This document shows, piece by piece, positions 1-7,080 of a stretch of DNA of 11,252 nucleotides (positions are counted from its first letter, which is position 1; every line of letters starts with the position of its first letter). This DNA is from Bacillota bacterium (GTDB taxonomy: Bacteria > Bacillota_E > Sulfobacillia > Sulfobacillales > Sulfobacillaceae). The position numbers and the translations under genes are program-made. Location: NCBI GenBank assembly GCA_021820645.1, contig JAKADJ010000050.1:1-11252 (forward strand). The letters run 5' to 3'. The notes below the pieces were generated by a model that saw only the letters and a list, made by a program, of their open reading frames with translations, was not told the DNA's origin and did no database searches.

Positions 1-2
1 TT

Positions 3-1118
3 TCGAAGGCCTGTGTAACGGCGTCTTATCGAACCAAGTTAGCTTATTTAAACCGCTATCATGACCTAGAGATGGGACTGGTGGTTCCGAACCATTGGGG
101 AAATCTTCAGTTTGAACCCGATTCCGTCAATGACCTCGACTATCCCATTTTTAAGCAAAAGATTGCCTTGAATGGACATAATCACTTTCACTGGTACCCC
201 CAATTGAAGGATGCCGTCTCTGCGTTTAAACCGGACCTCATCCACATTGACGAGGAGCATTATAGTGTCGTGACGGGCCAAGCGGTGAGGTTAGCGACTC
301 GTATGCGGATTCCGAGCCTGTTTTTTACATGGCAGAACCTTGATAAAAATTATCCATGGCCCTTTTCAAAATTGGAGCAATTGGTGTTTCGTGGCACGAC
401 AGGAGGGATTGCGGGCAATCAAGAAGCGGCGGATATCATACGTCGAAAAGGATTTACCAAAGCGATCGCTGTGATCCCACAGTTTGGCACCGACTTGGGT
501 ATTTTTGGTCCACGCGATCGACACGACTTGAGAGATAGGTATGGAATTCGGCAAAAATTTGTGGTGGGATATGTTGGGCGCGTGATAGAAGAGAAAGGGA
601 TTGCCGACCTTTTAAATGCTATGGAGGGCCTACTGGGTTCGGATCCAGAGATGGCGTTGTTGATCGTCGGCACAGGACCATTCAGCGAGAACGTAAAACG
701 ATGGGTGGAAGGATCCGGTGTCGGCCCCCAGACAATTCTATGGTCGTGGGTAGCTTCGGAAAAAATGAATGATGTGATGAATCTTATGGATGTACTCGTG
801 CTCCCATCTCGGACTACAACGCGCTGGAAAGAACAGTTTGGACGCGTCTTAACGGAAGCCATGGCTTGCGGGACGATCACAGTGGGCTCAAATAGTGGAG
901 AGATTCCCCGTGTGATCGGCGAAGCGGGCATGGTTTTTCAAGAGGGAGACGTTATAGGGCTTCAGGGTGCGATCCGGCGCTTACGCAATAGCCCAGAGGA
1001 CCGCGAAAAATACCGGAAACGAGGATTAGAACGGGTGGCCACCAATTTTTCGCAAGAAGCTATCGCACGCCAGACCGTAGAATTTTACCGGACACTACGA
1101 GGAGGAACATCCGAATGA
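3..1118 (+). CDS. Glycosyltransferase, GT4 type, 5' end cut by the window
   Basis: Transfers a sugar from a nucleotide-activated donor, probably to a surface glycan or lipid acceptor. The frame is open to the left edge, so the codons before the first ATG at position 72 (SKACVTASYRTKLAYLNRY) belong to the protein; they fit the N-terminal GT-B strand and loop, followed by VVPNHW. About 371 residues are visible. The C-terminal GT-B domain shows GYVGRVIEEKG and the E-x7-E donor-binding signature in EQFGRVLTEAMACG, then SGEIPRVIGEAG. No membrane segment is obvious, so it is likely cytosolic or peripheral. The stop overlaps the next start (ATGA), which implies translational coupling to the UDP-glucose dehydrogenase. 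Donor and acceptor cannot be read from the sequence; UDP-xylose or UDP-glucuronate is plausible from the neighbours. An ATG start at 72 is rejected because it would remove part of the fold. Confidence 0.88.
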   Translation, partial: SKACVTASYRTKLAYLNRYHDLEMGLVVPNHWGNLQFEPDSVNDLDYPIFKQKIALNGHNHFHWYPQLKDAVSAFKPDLIHIDEEHYSVVTGQAVRLATRMRIPSLFFTWQNLDKNYPWPFSKLEQLVFRGTTGGIAGNQEAADIIRRKGFTKAIAVIPQFGTDLGIFGPRDRHDLRDRYGIRQKFVVGYVGRVIEEKGIADLLNAMEGLLGSDPEMALLIVGTGPFSENVKRWVEGSGVGPQTILWSWVASEKMNDVMNLMDVLVLPSRTTTRWKEQFGRVLTEAMACGTITVGSNSGEIPRVIGEAGMVFQEGDVIGLQGAIRRLRNSPEDREKYRKRGLERVATNFSQEAIARQTVEFYRTLRGGTSE

Positions 1119-2491
1119 ATGTATCCGTATTTGGAGCTGGCTATGTCGGTCTGGTGACAGGTGTGGTGCTGGCAGATTTGGGCCATCAGGTGACTCTGAT
1201 TGAAGTGTCCCGGGAGAAAATTGATCTCCTTAAGCGTCGACGGTCACCCATTTATGAAGAGGGTCTTGAACCCTTACTGGATCGAGTGTTCGACCAGGGT
1301 CGACTCAACGTGATGGAACAAGCAGGGGATTCCTTAGAAGATGCTGACGTCATCTTTATTGCGGTGGGGACGCCCCCGCTAGCCGACGGAGATGCGGATT
1401 TGCAATATGTTCGCCAGGTATCCATGGCGATCGGTAGCGGGATGACTGGGAAAAGGCGACAAGTTATTGTCAATAAAGCGACCGTGCCGATTGGTTCGGC
1501 TAATCTGGTGGAGGTCTGGATTCAAGATGGATTTCGAGAGGTCCACGGCCACCTTCCCGCTGCCGACTGGTATGCGGTCGCGTCCAACCCCGAGTTTTTG
1601 AGGGAAGGTTCGGCTATTTACGACACCCTGTACCCGGATCGGATCGTGTTGGGGGCGGACGAGCCCTGGGCTATTGATCAGTTAAAAGCATTATATGCAC
1701 CCATCATTCAAAAATCATTCAGGGCGCCGTTTGAAAAAAGCGATCCAGCGCCCAAAGCATCGACACCAGTCTATGTGACAGACCGGATCTCTGCCGAAAT
1801 GATTAAGTATGCGGCTAATGCATTCTTGTCCATGAAAATTTCGTTTGCCAATGAAATGGCTAACATTTCCGAGCGGGTGGGGGCAAATGTCGTCGACGTG
1901 ATGCACGGAATCGGCTTGGATTCGCGTATCGGAACAGAATTTTTGAAGGCTGGAATTGGGTGGGGCGGAAGCTGTTTTGGGAAAGATCTTTCAGCGCTAA
2001 TCCTTACCGCAGAGGAATACAGTTATCGTCCACGGCTTTTAGAGGCGACCCGGGAGATAAACCAGGACCAAAGATCTTTGATTGTAAAACGGCTACAAGA
2101 AGAATTGAAGCCGATCAAGGGTAGGAGGATAGCCGTATGGGGTATCGCATTTAAACCTAACACCGACGACATCCGCGACGCGCCTGCGATTGGCATCATC
2201 GAAGAATTGCTGCGGCTAGGGACGCGCGTTACGGCCTACGATCCGGTTGCCATGGAAAACCTCCAGCGGCAACGTCCGGATCTCGCCATTCGCTACGCCG
2301 ATTCTCCAGAGGACGCCTTAATTGAGGCCGATGCCTTAATTTTGGTGACAGAGTGGAGCGTTTTCCAGGAAATGCCGCTTAACGTTATCGCATCGAAGTT
2401 GCCGCGAGGCATTGTCATTGATGGAAGAAATAGTTGGGACCCGGTTGAGGCAGAACAGGCGGGATTGAGATACCGGAGCATAGGACGATAG
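1115..2491 (+). CDS. ugd: UDP-glucose 6-dehydrogenase
   Basis: Oxidises UDP-glucose to UDP-glucuronate with two NAD+ in the cytosol. The 458-residue length is normal for the UDP-glucose/GDP-mannose dehydrogenase family. Visible features are the Rossmann motif GAGYVG (residues 7-12), GTPPLADGDADL (85-96), NPEFLREGSA with the conserved Glu (158-167), the conserved Lys231 and Asn235 in IKYAANAF, the catalytic Cys287 in GWGGSCFGKD, and WGIAFKPNTDDIRDAP in the C-terminal UDP-binding domain (342-357). The ATG start is preceded by GAGGAGGAA at good spacing and overlaps the glycosyltransferase stop by 4 bp. The next gene follows closely and uses the product, so the pair makes UDP-glucuronate and then UDP-xylose. 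All key residues are intact. Confidence 0.96.
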   Translation: MNVSVFGAGYVGLVTGVVLADLGHQVTLIEVSREKIDLLKRRRSPIYEEGLEPLLDRVFDQGRLNVMEQAGDSLEDADVIFIAVGTPPLADGDADLQYVRQVSMAIGSGMTGKRRQVIVNKATVPIGSANLVEVWIQDGFREVHGHLPAADWYAVASNPEFLREGSAIYDTLYPDRIVLGADEPWAIDQLKALYAPIIQKSFRAPFEKSDPAPKASTPVYVTDRISAEMIKYAANAFLSMKISFANEMANISERVGANVVDVMHGIGLDSRIGTEFLKAGIGWGGSCFGKDLSALILTAEEYSYRPRLLEATREINQDQRSLIVKRLQEELKPIKGRRIAVWGIAFKPNTDDIRDAPAIGIIEELLRLGTRVTAYDPVAMENLQRQRPDLAIRYADSPEDALIEADALILVTEWSVFQEMPLNVIASKLPRGIVIDGRNSWDPVEAEQAGLRYRSIGR

Positions 2492-2496
2492 GGGAG
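2490..2496 (+). promoter_or_regulatory. Ribosome binding site that fixes the decarboxylase start
   Basis: AGGGGAG lies 8 nt before the ATG at 2505. A GTG at 2496 is in frame but overlaps this site, so ATG 2505 is the better start. Confidence 0.6.
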
Positions 2497-2504
2497 TGTC
2501 TCGT

Positions 2505-3458
2505 ATGAAGACAGCGTTGGTCACGGGTGGGGCAGGGTTTATAGGAAGTCATTTGGTAGATCGGTTGGTGTCCGAAGGGGTGCACGTTGTTGTTCTCGAT
2601 AACCTGGCCACCGGTAGTTGGAATAATCTCAACCACCAGGATGAACAGCACGTGACGCGTATACTCTGTGACGTTAGTCAAACCTGGCCTCTTGATAGGC
2701 TACCATCTGAAATTCACTGGGTATTCCACTTGGCATCACCGGCTTCCCCTGTTCACTACCGACGATTGGCCATTGAGACGCTTATGGTCAATTCAATGGG
2801 CACCAAACATGCTTTAGATCTGGCGTTGCAGACCGGTGCCAGATTTATTCTTGCCTCTACCTCAGAGACATACGGGGACCCTGAGATGTCTCCACAACCA
2901 GAGACCTATTGGGGACGGGTAAATCCAGTAGGTCCTCGGTCATGTTATGACGAAAGTAAACGGTTTGGTGAAGCACTAACGAGCGAATATGTGAGAACCT
3001 ATGGACTAGATGCCAGGATTTTGCGGTTTTTTAACTGCTACGGCCCTCGAATGCAAGAGGAAGATGGTCGCGTGGTGCCTAACTTTGTGCGTCAGGCTCT
3101 CAATGGGCAGGCTCTTACGATATACGGGACGGGACAGCAAACCCGCAGTTTTTGTTATGTGTCGGATGAGGTTGAAGGGATCTGGCGAGCCGCTCTAACC
3201 GATGGGATTGCCGGCGAAATTATTAACATCGGGAATCCCGAAGAGCGAACTATATTAAACTTTGCCCAGATCGTTGCAGACATCGCGGGAATACCTTTGA
3301 AGATTGAACCGCGACCATTGCCGCTCGACGATCCGACGAATCGATGTCCGGACATTAGTAAGGCACGCCGGTTGTTAGGTTGGGAACCGCAAACGGACCT
3401 TCGGCTTGGACTCGAGGAGACCTTTCGCTTCTTCCGTCAACAAGGTTCAAGATTCTAG
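2505..3458 (+). CDS. UDP-glucuronate decarboxylase (UDP-xylose synthase type), SDR epimerase family
   Basis: Predicted to decarboxylate UDP-glucuronate to UDP-xylose in the cytosol using tightly bound NAD+. The extended short-chain dehydrogenase fold shows GGAGFIG (residues 8-14), the UXS-type segment HLASPASPVHY (75-85), STSETYGDP (118-126), the catalytic pair Tyr148 and Lys152 in YDESKR, then NCYGPRM and YGTGQQTRSFCYV with an Arg at about 214. The combination ASPASPVHY plus YDESKR is typical of UDP-xylose synthases rather than UDP-glucose 4-epimerases. The length of 317 residues is normal. It lies 13 bp behind ugd, which supplies its substrate. An alternative is another UDP-sugar epimerase or dehydratase, but the signatures favour decarboxylase. 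An in-frame GTG at 2496 would add three residues. Confidence 0.88.
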   Translation: MKTALVTGGAGFIGSHLVDRLVSEGVHVVVLDNLATGSWNNLNHQDEQHVTRILCDVSQTWPLDRLPSEIHWVFHLASPASPVHYRRLAIETLMVNSMGTKHALDLALQTGARFILASTSETYGDPEMSPQPETYWGRVNPVGPRSCYDESKRFGEALTSEYVRTYGLDARILRFFNCYGPRMQEEDGRVVPNFVRQALNGQALTIYGTGQQTRSFCYVSDEVEGIWRAALTDGIAGEIINIGNPEERTILNFAQIVADIAGIPLKIEPRPLPLDDPTNRCPDISKARRLLGWEPQTDLRLGLEETFRFFRQQGSRF

Positions 3459-3475
3459 CGATCCTACGGCACAAT

Positions 3476-3515
3476 AAAGCCAGGGGTGCGGAGGGTTCCG
3501 TACCCCTGGCGCTTA
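3476..3515. terminator. Hairpin terminator shared by convergent genes
   Basis: GCCAGGGGT (3479-3487) pairs with ACCCCTGGC (3502-3510). The pairing continues inward through a G-T pair and CGGA/TCCG to a GGGT loop, giving about 14 continuous pairs. T-rich flanks lie on both strands (TTATTT on plus, TTTATTGT on minus). It follows the decarboxylase stop by about 20 bp and the M61 stop by 2 bp, so it can serve both. Confidence 0.82.
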
Positions 3516-5318
3516 TTTCGCTTCGGATACCACCCAAGGTGCTTTCAACCAGGCTTCAAAAAAGGCCTGTTGTTCTCCAGAAGGATTGGCGATTGGTTTA
3601 ACTTCCACCTTATTAAACGGCGCGGGTGCCAACACAACGGGAATGGCCATGAGCTGACCGCGGCGGAATAGTGAGATGGTCACCACGTCTCCAACCTGGT
3701 AGTTGCGCCGTATCCGCTCGTGAAGATCCTCGAGCTTTTGAATTTGGTACCCATCGAGCGCGACGATCTGGTCCTTGGCTTGGAGCAGGGAGGCTGCGGG
3801 GCCCGAGACGAACGCCGTGGCGACTTCGATGCGCTGCTCAACTAGGCGCGCATCGATTCCCAGCCAGGGCAACGTGGCCACGGATTCCGATGGCGCGTCA
3901 GAGGTCTTCAGATCCTCTTCCTTGTCGTCATCTTTGTAGCTCCGTGAAATGGCAAGCCCCGCATAGCCGAGCACCGTGTCAATCGGAATCGGGGCGGTGC
4001 CGTTAATGTACTGGTCAAAGAATTCTTGGAAGGAGCTACCGGTGACTTCCTCCACCGTCTCTTGATACACCGATTCGGGGAATCCAATGCCTTTGGCCGC
4101 ATAGCGTGTATAAAGGCGACGGATGACATCGTCCAATGCATATTGATTTTGGGTGCGGTGTCGAATTTCAAGATCGAGACAGCACCCCACGAGGTCTCCC
4201 TTGAGGTAATAGGAGATTGTCCGATTCTTGGAGTCCTCGTCCGGTTTGTAGAGCTTAATCCAGGTGTCAAAGCTGGACTCGGCGAGACTTTGCACCAATC
4301 GCCCCGGTTCCTTCTCGTAGGCTTCAAGATTATCGCCCAACCCCTTTAAGTATTCGGAGACCGAGAAGAGGCCAGACCGGCGGAGCGCAATCCCGGCATA
4401 GTAGTCGGTGAATCCTTCCATCGCCCACAAGAGGTGTGTGTACACTTCTTGATTATAGTCAAACGGCCCCAACATATCGGGGTGAATCCGTTTGACGTTC
4501 CAGAGGTGAAAAAATTCATGCGAGACCAAGCCCAACACTCGCCGATACGACTTTCGAGGCTTAAAGGAAAAACGCGAAACGCCGCAGGTTGTCGAATTGA
4601 GATGCTCGAGCCCTCCGGTTCCCCGGTCCGCCAAATGGACAATAAAGGTGTAGTGGTCGTAGGGAAGGGATCCAAAGATATCACGCTGTGCCTCGACGAT
4701 CCGTTTGATGTCATCGGTAAATTGCATGGCGTCTTCGTTGCCGTGTCCCCACAACACCACTTGATGGGGCTTGTCATCGACGGTAAAGGTCAGGGTTTGG
4801 TGCGTGCCGCACTCAAACGGGGAGTCGATCAGCACATCGTAATTGCTGGCCAGGTATTGATTCGCTGCTCCGGGGTCACGATCGAGTCCCGTGGCGATGT
4901 TCCACCCTGAGGGGGCTTGGACTTTGATCGCATAGGGCAGGTTTTGATACTCATCCAGCCATAAGAAGAGCTGGGCGCCATTCCAATAAGCGTGACTGGC
5001 GTCGAGATGGCTGGTGTCGACCCCTAATTCGAACGCGTATACCTTATAGTTAAGGGTGACGACCGACGAATCCGAAAAGGTTTCAAAACCCCACCGGTTT
5101 TTGGTCTGGTGGTCCAGATCCATCGAGGCCTGATTGACCTCGAGGTGAAGATCAAAGAGATGGCGCGAAAAATCTTGGACCTCGTAGGCGCCTGGGGTCC
5201 ACACGGGAAGTCTTAAGGTGTGACGACCCTTAGGGACATCGGTCATATGTAGGCGAATCTGGTACACGTGATAGCCGGGTTCCAAAAAACTCACCGTATA
5301 GTGGAAAGTTGGGGTCAA
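3513..5318 (-). CDS. M61 family metallopeptidase (glycyl aminopeptidase type) with PDZ domain
   Basis: A 601-residue zinc peptidase of the M61 family, whose known members remove N-terminal residues, often glycine, from peptides. The order is an N-terminal beta domain (about 1-170), then the catalytic domain with GGLEHLN (235-241), the zinc motif HEFFH (267-271) followed by LWNVKRIHP, and WAMEGFTDYYAG whose Glu301 is the likely third zinc ligand. A PDZ domain follows at about 480-565 (GPAASLLQAKDQIVALDG). There is no signal peptide, so it should act in the cytosol. The start is TTG: AGGAGG sits 7 nt upstream and no in-frame ATG lies nearby. It is transcribed alone, convergent to the sugar operon and divergent from the TusA-like gene. 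It has no obvious functional link to its neighbours. Confidence 0.93.
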   Translation of the reverse strand: MTPTFHYTVSFLEPGYHVYQIRLHMTDVPKGRHTLRLPVWTPGAYEVQDFSRHLFDLHLEVNQASMDLDHQTKNRWGFETFSDSSVVTLNYKVYAFELGVDTSHLDASHAYWNGAQLFLWLDEYQNLPYAIKVQAPSGWNIATGLDRDPGAANQYLASNYDVLIDSPFECGTHQTLTFTVDDKPHQVVLWGHGNEDAMQFTDDIKRIVEAQRDIFGSLPYDHYTFIVHLADRGTGGLEHLNSTTCGVSRFSFKPRKSYRRVLGLVSHEFFHLWNVKRIHPDMLGPFDYNQEVYTHLLWAMEGFTDYYAGIALRRSGLFSVSEYLKGLGDNLEAYEKEPGRLVQSLAESSFDTWIKLYKPDEDSKNRTISYYLKGDLVGCCLDLEIRHRTQNQYALDDVIRRLYTRYAAKGIGFPESVYQETVEEVTGSSFQEFFDQYINGTAPIPIDTVLGYAGLAISRSYKDDDKEEDLKTSDAPSESVATLPWLGIDARLVEQRIEVATAFVSGPAASLLQAKDQIVALDGYQIQKLEDLHERIRRNYQVGDVVTISLFRRGQLMAIPVVLAPAPFNKVEVKPIANPSGEQQAFFEAWLKAPWVVSEAK

Positions 5319-5325
5319 TGCAATT

Positions 5326-5331
5326 CCTCCT
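5326..5331 (-). promoter_or_regulatory. Ribosome binding site supporting a TTG start
   Basis: AGGAGG on the minus strand, 7 nt before TTG at 5318. It decides the unusual start of the M61 peptidase gene. Confidence 0.75.
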
Positions 5332-5443
5332 ACTTCGTGCTTTCTCTAGCATAGCCCAAAATGATGCCGGGCACCATGGCGTCAGGGCGGCTTTAGCAAA
5401 TCGCCGACACTTGTTAGAATGGTGGGAGAATAGTGTGAAATTA

Positions 5444-5453
5444 ATCACGTGAT
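5444..5453. repeat. 10-bp palindrome between divergent genes
   Basis: ATCACGTGAT is a perfect palindrome in the gap between the M61 gene (minus) and the TusA-like gene (plus). It could be a binding site for a dimeric regulator, but no clear promoter can be placed around it. The remaining gap (5332-5443) shows no convincing coding content. Confidence 0.25.
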
Positions 5454-5486
5454 CGAGGGCTGCAAGGATGCGCGGGAGGTGAAGGC

Positions 5487-5804
5487 GTGCAACTGCTATG
5501 CTATGGGTTACCGTGGGACGGCCATTTGGTTCGGATTGCCGACGCCGTGAGAGGTTCTGCTGTGGGAGACGAAATACGTATTGTGGCGGATAAGGACACA
5601 ATGGTGCCGGAAATGCGGGCGTTCGCTCACATCACCGGAAACCGGATCATTGGCGTTCGAAGGCATGCGGCCCTTATCGTGGATCTGGAACGGGGGCCAG
5701 ACCGTGTATATTCGCTCCGGTATGCCGAAGAAGATAAGAGCCAGCAAGCCTGGGACATCGTCATCGAAGTGCTGCCGACTAACCGGTTGCTGCCAAAATG
5801 TTAG
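5487..5804 (+). CDS. TusA-like (SirA-fold) protein without the catalytic cysteine
   Basis: A 105-residue protein starting at GTG, with GGGAGGTG about 6 nt upstream. Its pattern matches the TusA sulfur-carrier fold: a first strand with GLP, helix LVRIADAVRGSAVGDEIRIV, then ADKDTMVPEMRAFAHITGNRIIGV, equivalent to the family's GD-x-L-x-V-x-A-D-D and the helix before the last strands. Where TusA has the Cys-Pro-x-Pro sulfur-carrying motif, this protein reads WDGH, so the persulfide-bearing Cys is absent. Cys5 lies one strand earlier and is not at the catalytic place. About 25 extra residues follow the domain. It may be a non-catalytic relative, a scaffold, or have another role. It is monocistronic and convergent to the CsoR-like gene. 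The fold call is by eye. Confidence 0.6.
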   Translation: MQLLCYGLPWDGHLVRIADAVRGSAVGDEIRIVADKDTMVPEMRAFAHITGNRIIGVRRHAALIVDLERGPDRVYSLRYAEEDKSQQAWDIVIEVLPTNRLLPKC

Positions 5805-5856
5805 CTACGTGAAGCATGGAGGGTCGGCGCGGGGACTTTGTGGTTAGTGACGAGTT

Positions 5857-5872
5857 TCGGGCACGAGCCCGA
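5857..5872. terminator. Weak hairpin between convergent genes
   Basis: TCGGGC-ACGA-GCCCGA forms a perfect 6-bp stem with a 4-nt loop, between the TusA-like and CsoR-like genes. There is no T tract on either strand, so terminator function is uncertain. Confidence 0.3.
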
Positions 5873-5942
5873 CCGAGCTTTGGCCTACTCTCCAGGACGA
5901 AGCGGCCAGACCAGGCAATAGTTGAGTTGGCAGCATGGGTGT

Positions 5943-6221
5943 TTAACCGTAGCTAATGAGTTCCTTCAGGGCTTTACGGATCGCATCGGACTCGTCATGA
6001 CGATCCACGATGGACGTAACCCGTTCCGCTACACTACAGGCACTGACAATTCGAGAGACTTGTTTAATGGCCCCTTCGATCGCGGCGACTTGGATGAGCA
6101 CGGCCTGGCAGGATTTTTCTTCCAAGACCATAGTTTGGATGCCGCGGACTTGCCCTTCAATGCGCCGCAATCGACGCATAAGGTCCTCTGCATCCCAAAA
6201 TACCTCGCGATCGTTATTCAA
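5943..6221 (-). CDS. CsoR/RcnR/FrmR-family regulator with altered ligand site
   Basis: A 92-residue all-helical DNA-binding repressor of the DUF156 family. RRLRRIEGQVRGIQTMV (residues 16-32) is the family hallmark. Copper-sensing members carry Cys, then His 25 residues later and Cys 29 residues later. Here Cys38 is present, but the other two positions are Ser63 and Arg67; another cysteine, Cys62, sits one residue before the His position. It is therefore unlikely to be a normal Cu(I) sensor, and a thiol, persulfide, aldehyde or different metal signal is possible. The start is TTG, with AAGGGAG about 8 nt upstream, and it lies 2 bp behind the upstream gene on the same strand, so the two form an operon. 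The true copper CsoR is encoded by a separate gene at 6773. Confidence 0.85.
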   Translation of the reverse strand: MNNDREVFWDAEDLMRRLRRIEGQVRGIQTMVLEEKSCQAVLIQVAAIEGAIKQVSRIVSACSVAERVTSIVDRHDESDAIRKALKELISYG

Positions 6222-6223
6222 CT

Positions 6224-6568
6224 TTAAGACTCCCTTCGGTCATCAGATGGGGCTTGATCGACACGCTGATTCCACGCCTGCCAAGCCGCTCGAGGTTTTA
6301 TATGTTCCAGTTCCCAAGCCGCATACCATAAGGTGGCGCGTAACTCGGATTCTTCGATACCCAACTCTTTCGCCAATTGGGAAACTAGTGGTGAAGTTTC
6401 CAAGGTTTTAAGAATGGAAGGTACTTCGCGCCGCGATTTTCTCGTGTAGGGCACACCATCACATTGACCATCCTCATGACCAATCGCTCTAAATACCAGC
6501 CAAATGGGAAATAGGGGGTTGGTGCGATTGTCTTCCCAATATTCGGTTCGCAATTGATCCTCAGTCAC
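6224..6568 (-). CDS. Small HTH-like protein, possibly DUF433-related
   Basis: A 114-residue soluble protein starting at GTG, with GGAGG 7 nt upstream. I do not recognise it firmly. Residues from about 40 (YTRKSRREVPSIL) through SPLVSQLAKELGIEESELRATLWYAAWELE have the rhythm of DUF433-type helix-turn-helix proteins: a GTR-like entry, a helix, and a final 'ALxYAA'-like helix. The N-terminal 40 residues match nothing I know and contain one Cys. The stop is 2 bp from the start of the CsoR-like gene, so both should be made from one transcript, probably from the promoter at 6587-6616. A role beside the repressor, or as an antitoxin-like DNA binder, is speculation. Confidence 0.6.
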   Translation of the reverse strand: MTEDQLRTEYWEDNRTNPLFPIWLVFRAIGHEDGQCDGVPYTRKSRREVPSILKTLETSPLVSQLAKELGIEESELRATLWYAAWELEHIKPRAAWQAWNQRVDQAPSDDRRES

Positions 6569-6586
6569 CCTATCGCCTCCATCGTT

Positions 6587-6616
6587 ATCATACCGTATTC
6601 CGAGAAGATTTCACAA
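6587..6616 (-). promoter_or_regulatory. Candidate sigma-A-type promoter for the minus-strand operon
   Basis: On the minus strand TTGTGA (6616-6611), an 18-nt spacer and TATGAT (6592-6587) resemble -35 and -10 boxes. The predicted transcript would begin at about 6580, directly at the GGAGG of the next gene, so the leader would be very short. An 8-bp palindrome, ACAATTGT (6613-6620), overlaps the -35 box. Confidence 0.42.
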
Positions 6617-6621
6617 TTGTT

Positions 6622-6642
6622 ATACAGAAAGAACTACTGTAT
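6622..6642. promoter_or_regulatory. Inverted repeat, candidate operator
   Basis: ATACAG (6622-6627) and CTGTAT (6637-6642) are perfect inverted arms separated by 9 nt, just upstream of the minus-strand -35 box in the divergent region. The size suits a dimeric or tetrameric regulator. Which regulator, if any, binds it is unknown. Confidence 0.35.
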
Positions 6643-6730
6643 CGGGGCATGGGCGAGGTTAACGAGCGCGGGACCCAAAGAATCCTCGGCCGTGGCCAGC
6701 GCAAGATTTTGCAGGCGAGGGTATGGAGCG

Positions 6731-6759
6731 TTGCGGATCCTTCTTTGAAGATCTATGAT
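6731..6759 (+). promoter_or_regulatory. Candidate promoter of csoR-copA-copZ
   Basis: TTGCGG (6731-6736), a 17-nt spacer and TATGAT (6754-6759) resemble -35 and -10 boxes; the -35 is weak. Transcription would begin near 6766, leaving only a few nucleotides before the csoR ATG at 6773. An ATG at 6755 lies inside the -10 box and is unlikely to be the start if this promoter is used. Confidence 0.42.
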
Positions 6760-6774
6760 ACAGGTAGGGAGTAT
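6758..6774. promoter_or_regulatory. Candidate CsoR operator over the csoR start
   Basis: ATAC, a G-rich 9-nt core (AGGTAGGGA) and GTAT form a partial dyad overlapping the predicted transcription start and the csoR ATG. Known CsoR operators are G/C-tract dyads with A/T-rich arms, so this fits copper-dependent autorepression of the operon. The assignment is by resemblance only. Confidence 0.35.
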
Positions 6775-7069
6775 GGGTAAGGGAGCGATAACAACGTACC
6801 AATATGAGCAGGATAAGGAAAAACTGCAAGCCCGGTTAAAGCGCATCGAAGGGCAAGTCAAGGGCATTATGCGCATGGTGGAGGATGGCCGCTATTGTCC
6901 CGATATCTTACAACAAGTCGCCGCGATGACGGCCGCCGCCGATGAAGTGTCGCTGCTGTTACTGCGCTCGCACATTAGTGGATGCGTCACCGATGCCATC
7001 GAGCAGCGACAAGGTGAGGAGAGTATCGAAGAGCTGATCGGGGTCATTCGTAAAGTGATTCGGCGCTAG
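6773..7069 (+). CDS. csoR: Copper-sensing repressor CsoR
   Basis: A 98-residue repressor of the DUF156 family that releases DNA when it binds Cu(I). It carries LKRIEGQVKGIMRMVEDGRYC followed by the complete copper site: Cys42, His67 (25 residues later) and Cys71 (29 residues later), in the order known for copper CsoR. It heads the operon 11 bp before copA and should control it through the dyad overlapping its own start. The ATG at 6773 is preferred because the earlier in-frame ATG at 6755 falls in the candidate -10 box; that start would add six residues. The SD is the AGGTAGGGAG run, with rather short spacing. Confidence 0.93.
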   Translation: MGKGAITTYQYEQDKEKLQARLKRIEGQVKGIMRMVEDGRYCPDILQQVAAMTAAADEVSLLLLRSHISGCVTDAIEQRQGEESIEELIGVIRKVIRR

Positions 7070-7080
7070 GAGGGATACGC

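Noticed and set aside
419..931. A 170-codon minus-strand open frame
   Set aside because: It is antisense to the glycosyltransferase and lacks a plausible protein pattern.
4434..4910. A 158-codon plus-strand open frame
   Set aside because: It lies entirely antisense to the M61 catalytic domain, whose HEFFH and other motifs show the true frame.
6755..6772. Earlier ATG start for csoR
   Set aside because: It overlaps a good TATGAT -10 box and has no clear SD; the added six residues are not needed for the family fold. Kept only as an alternative.
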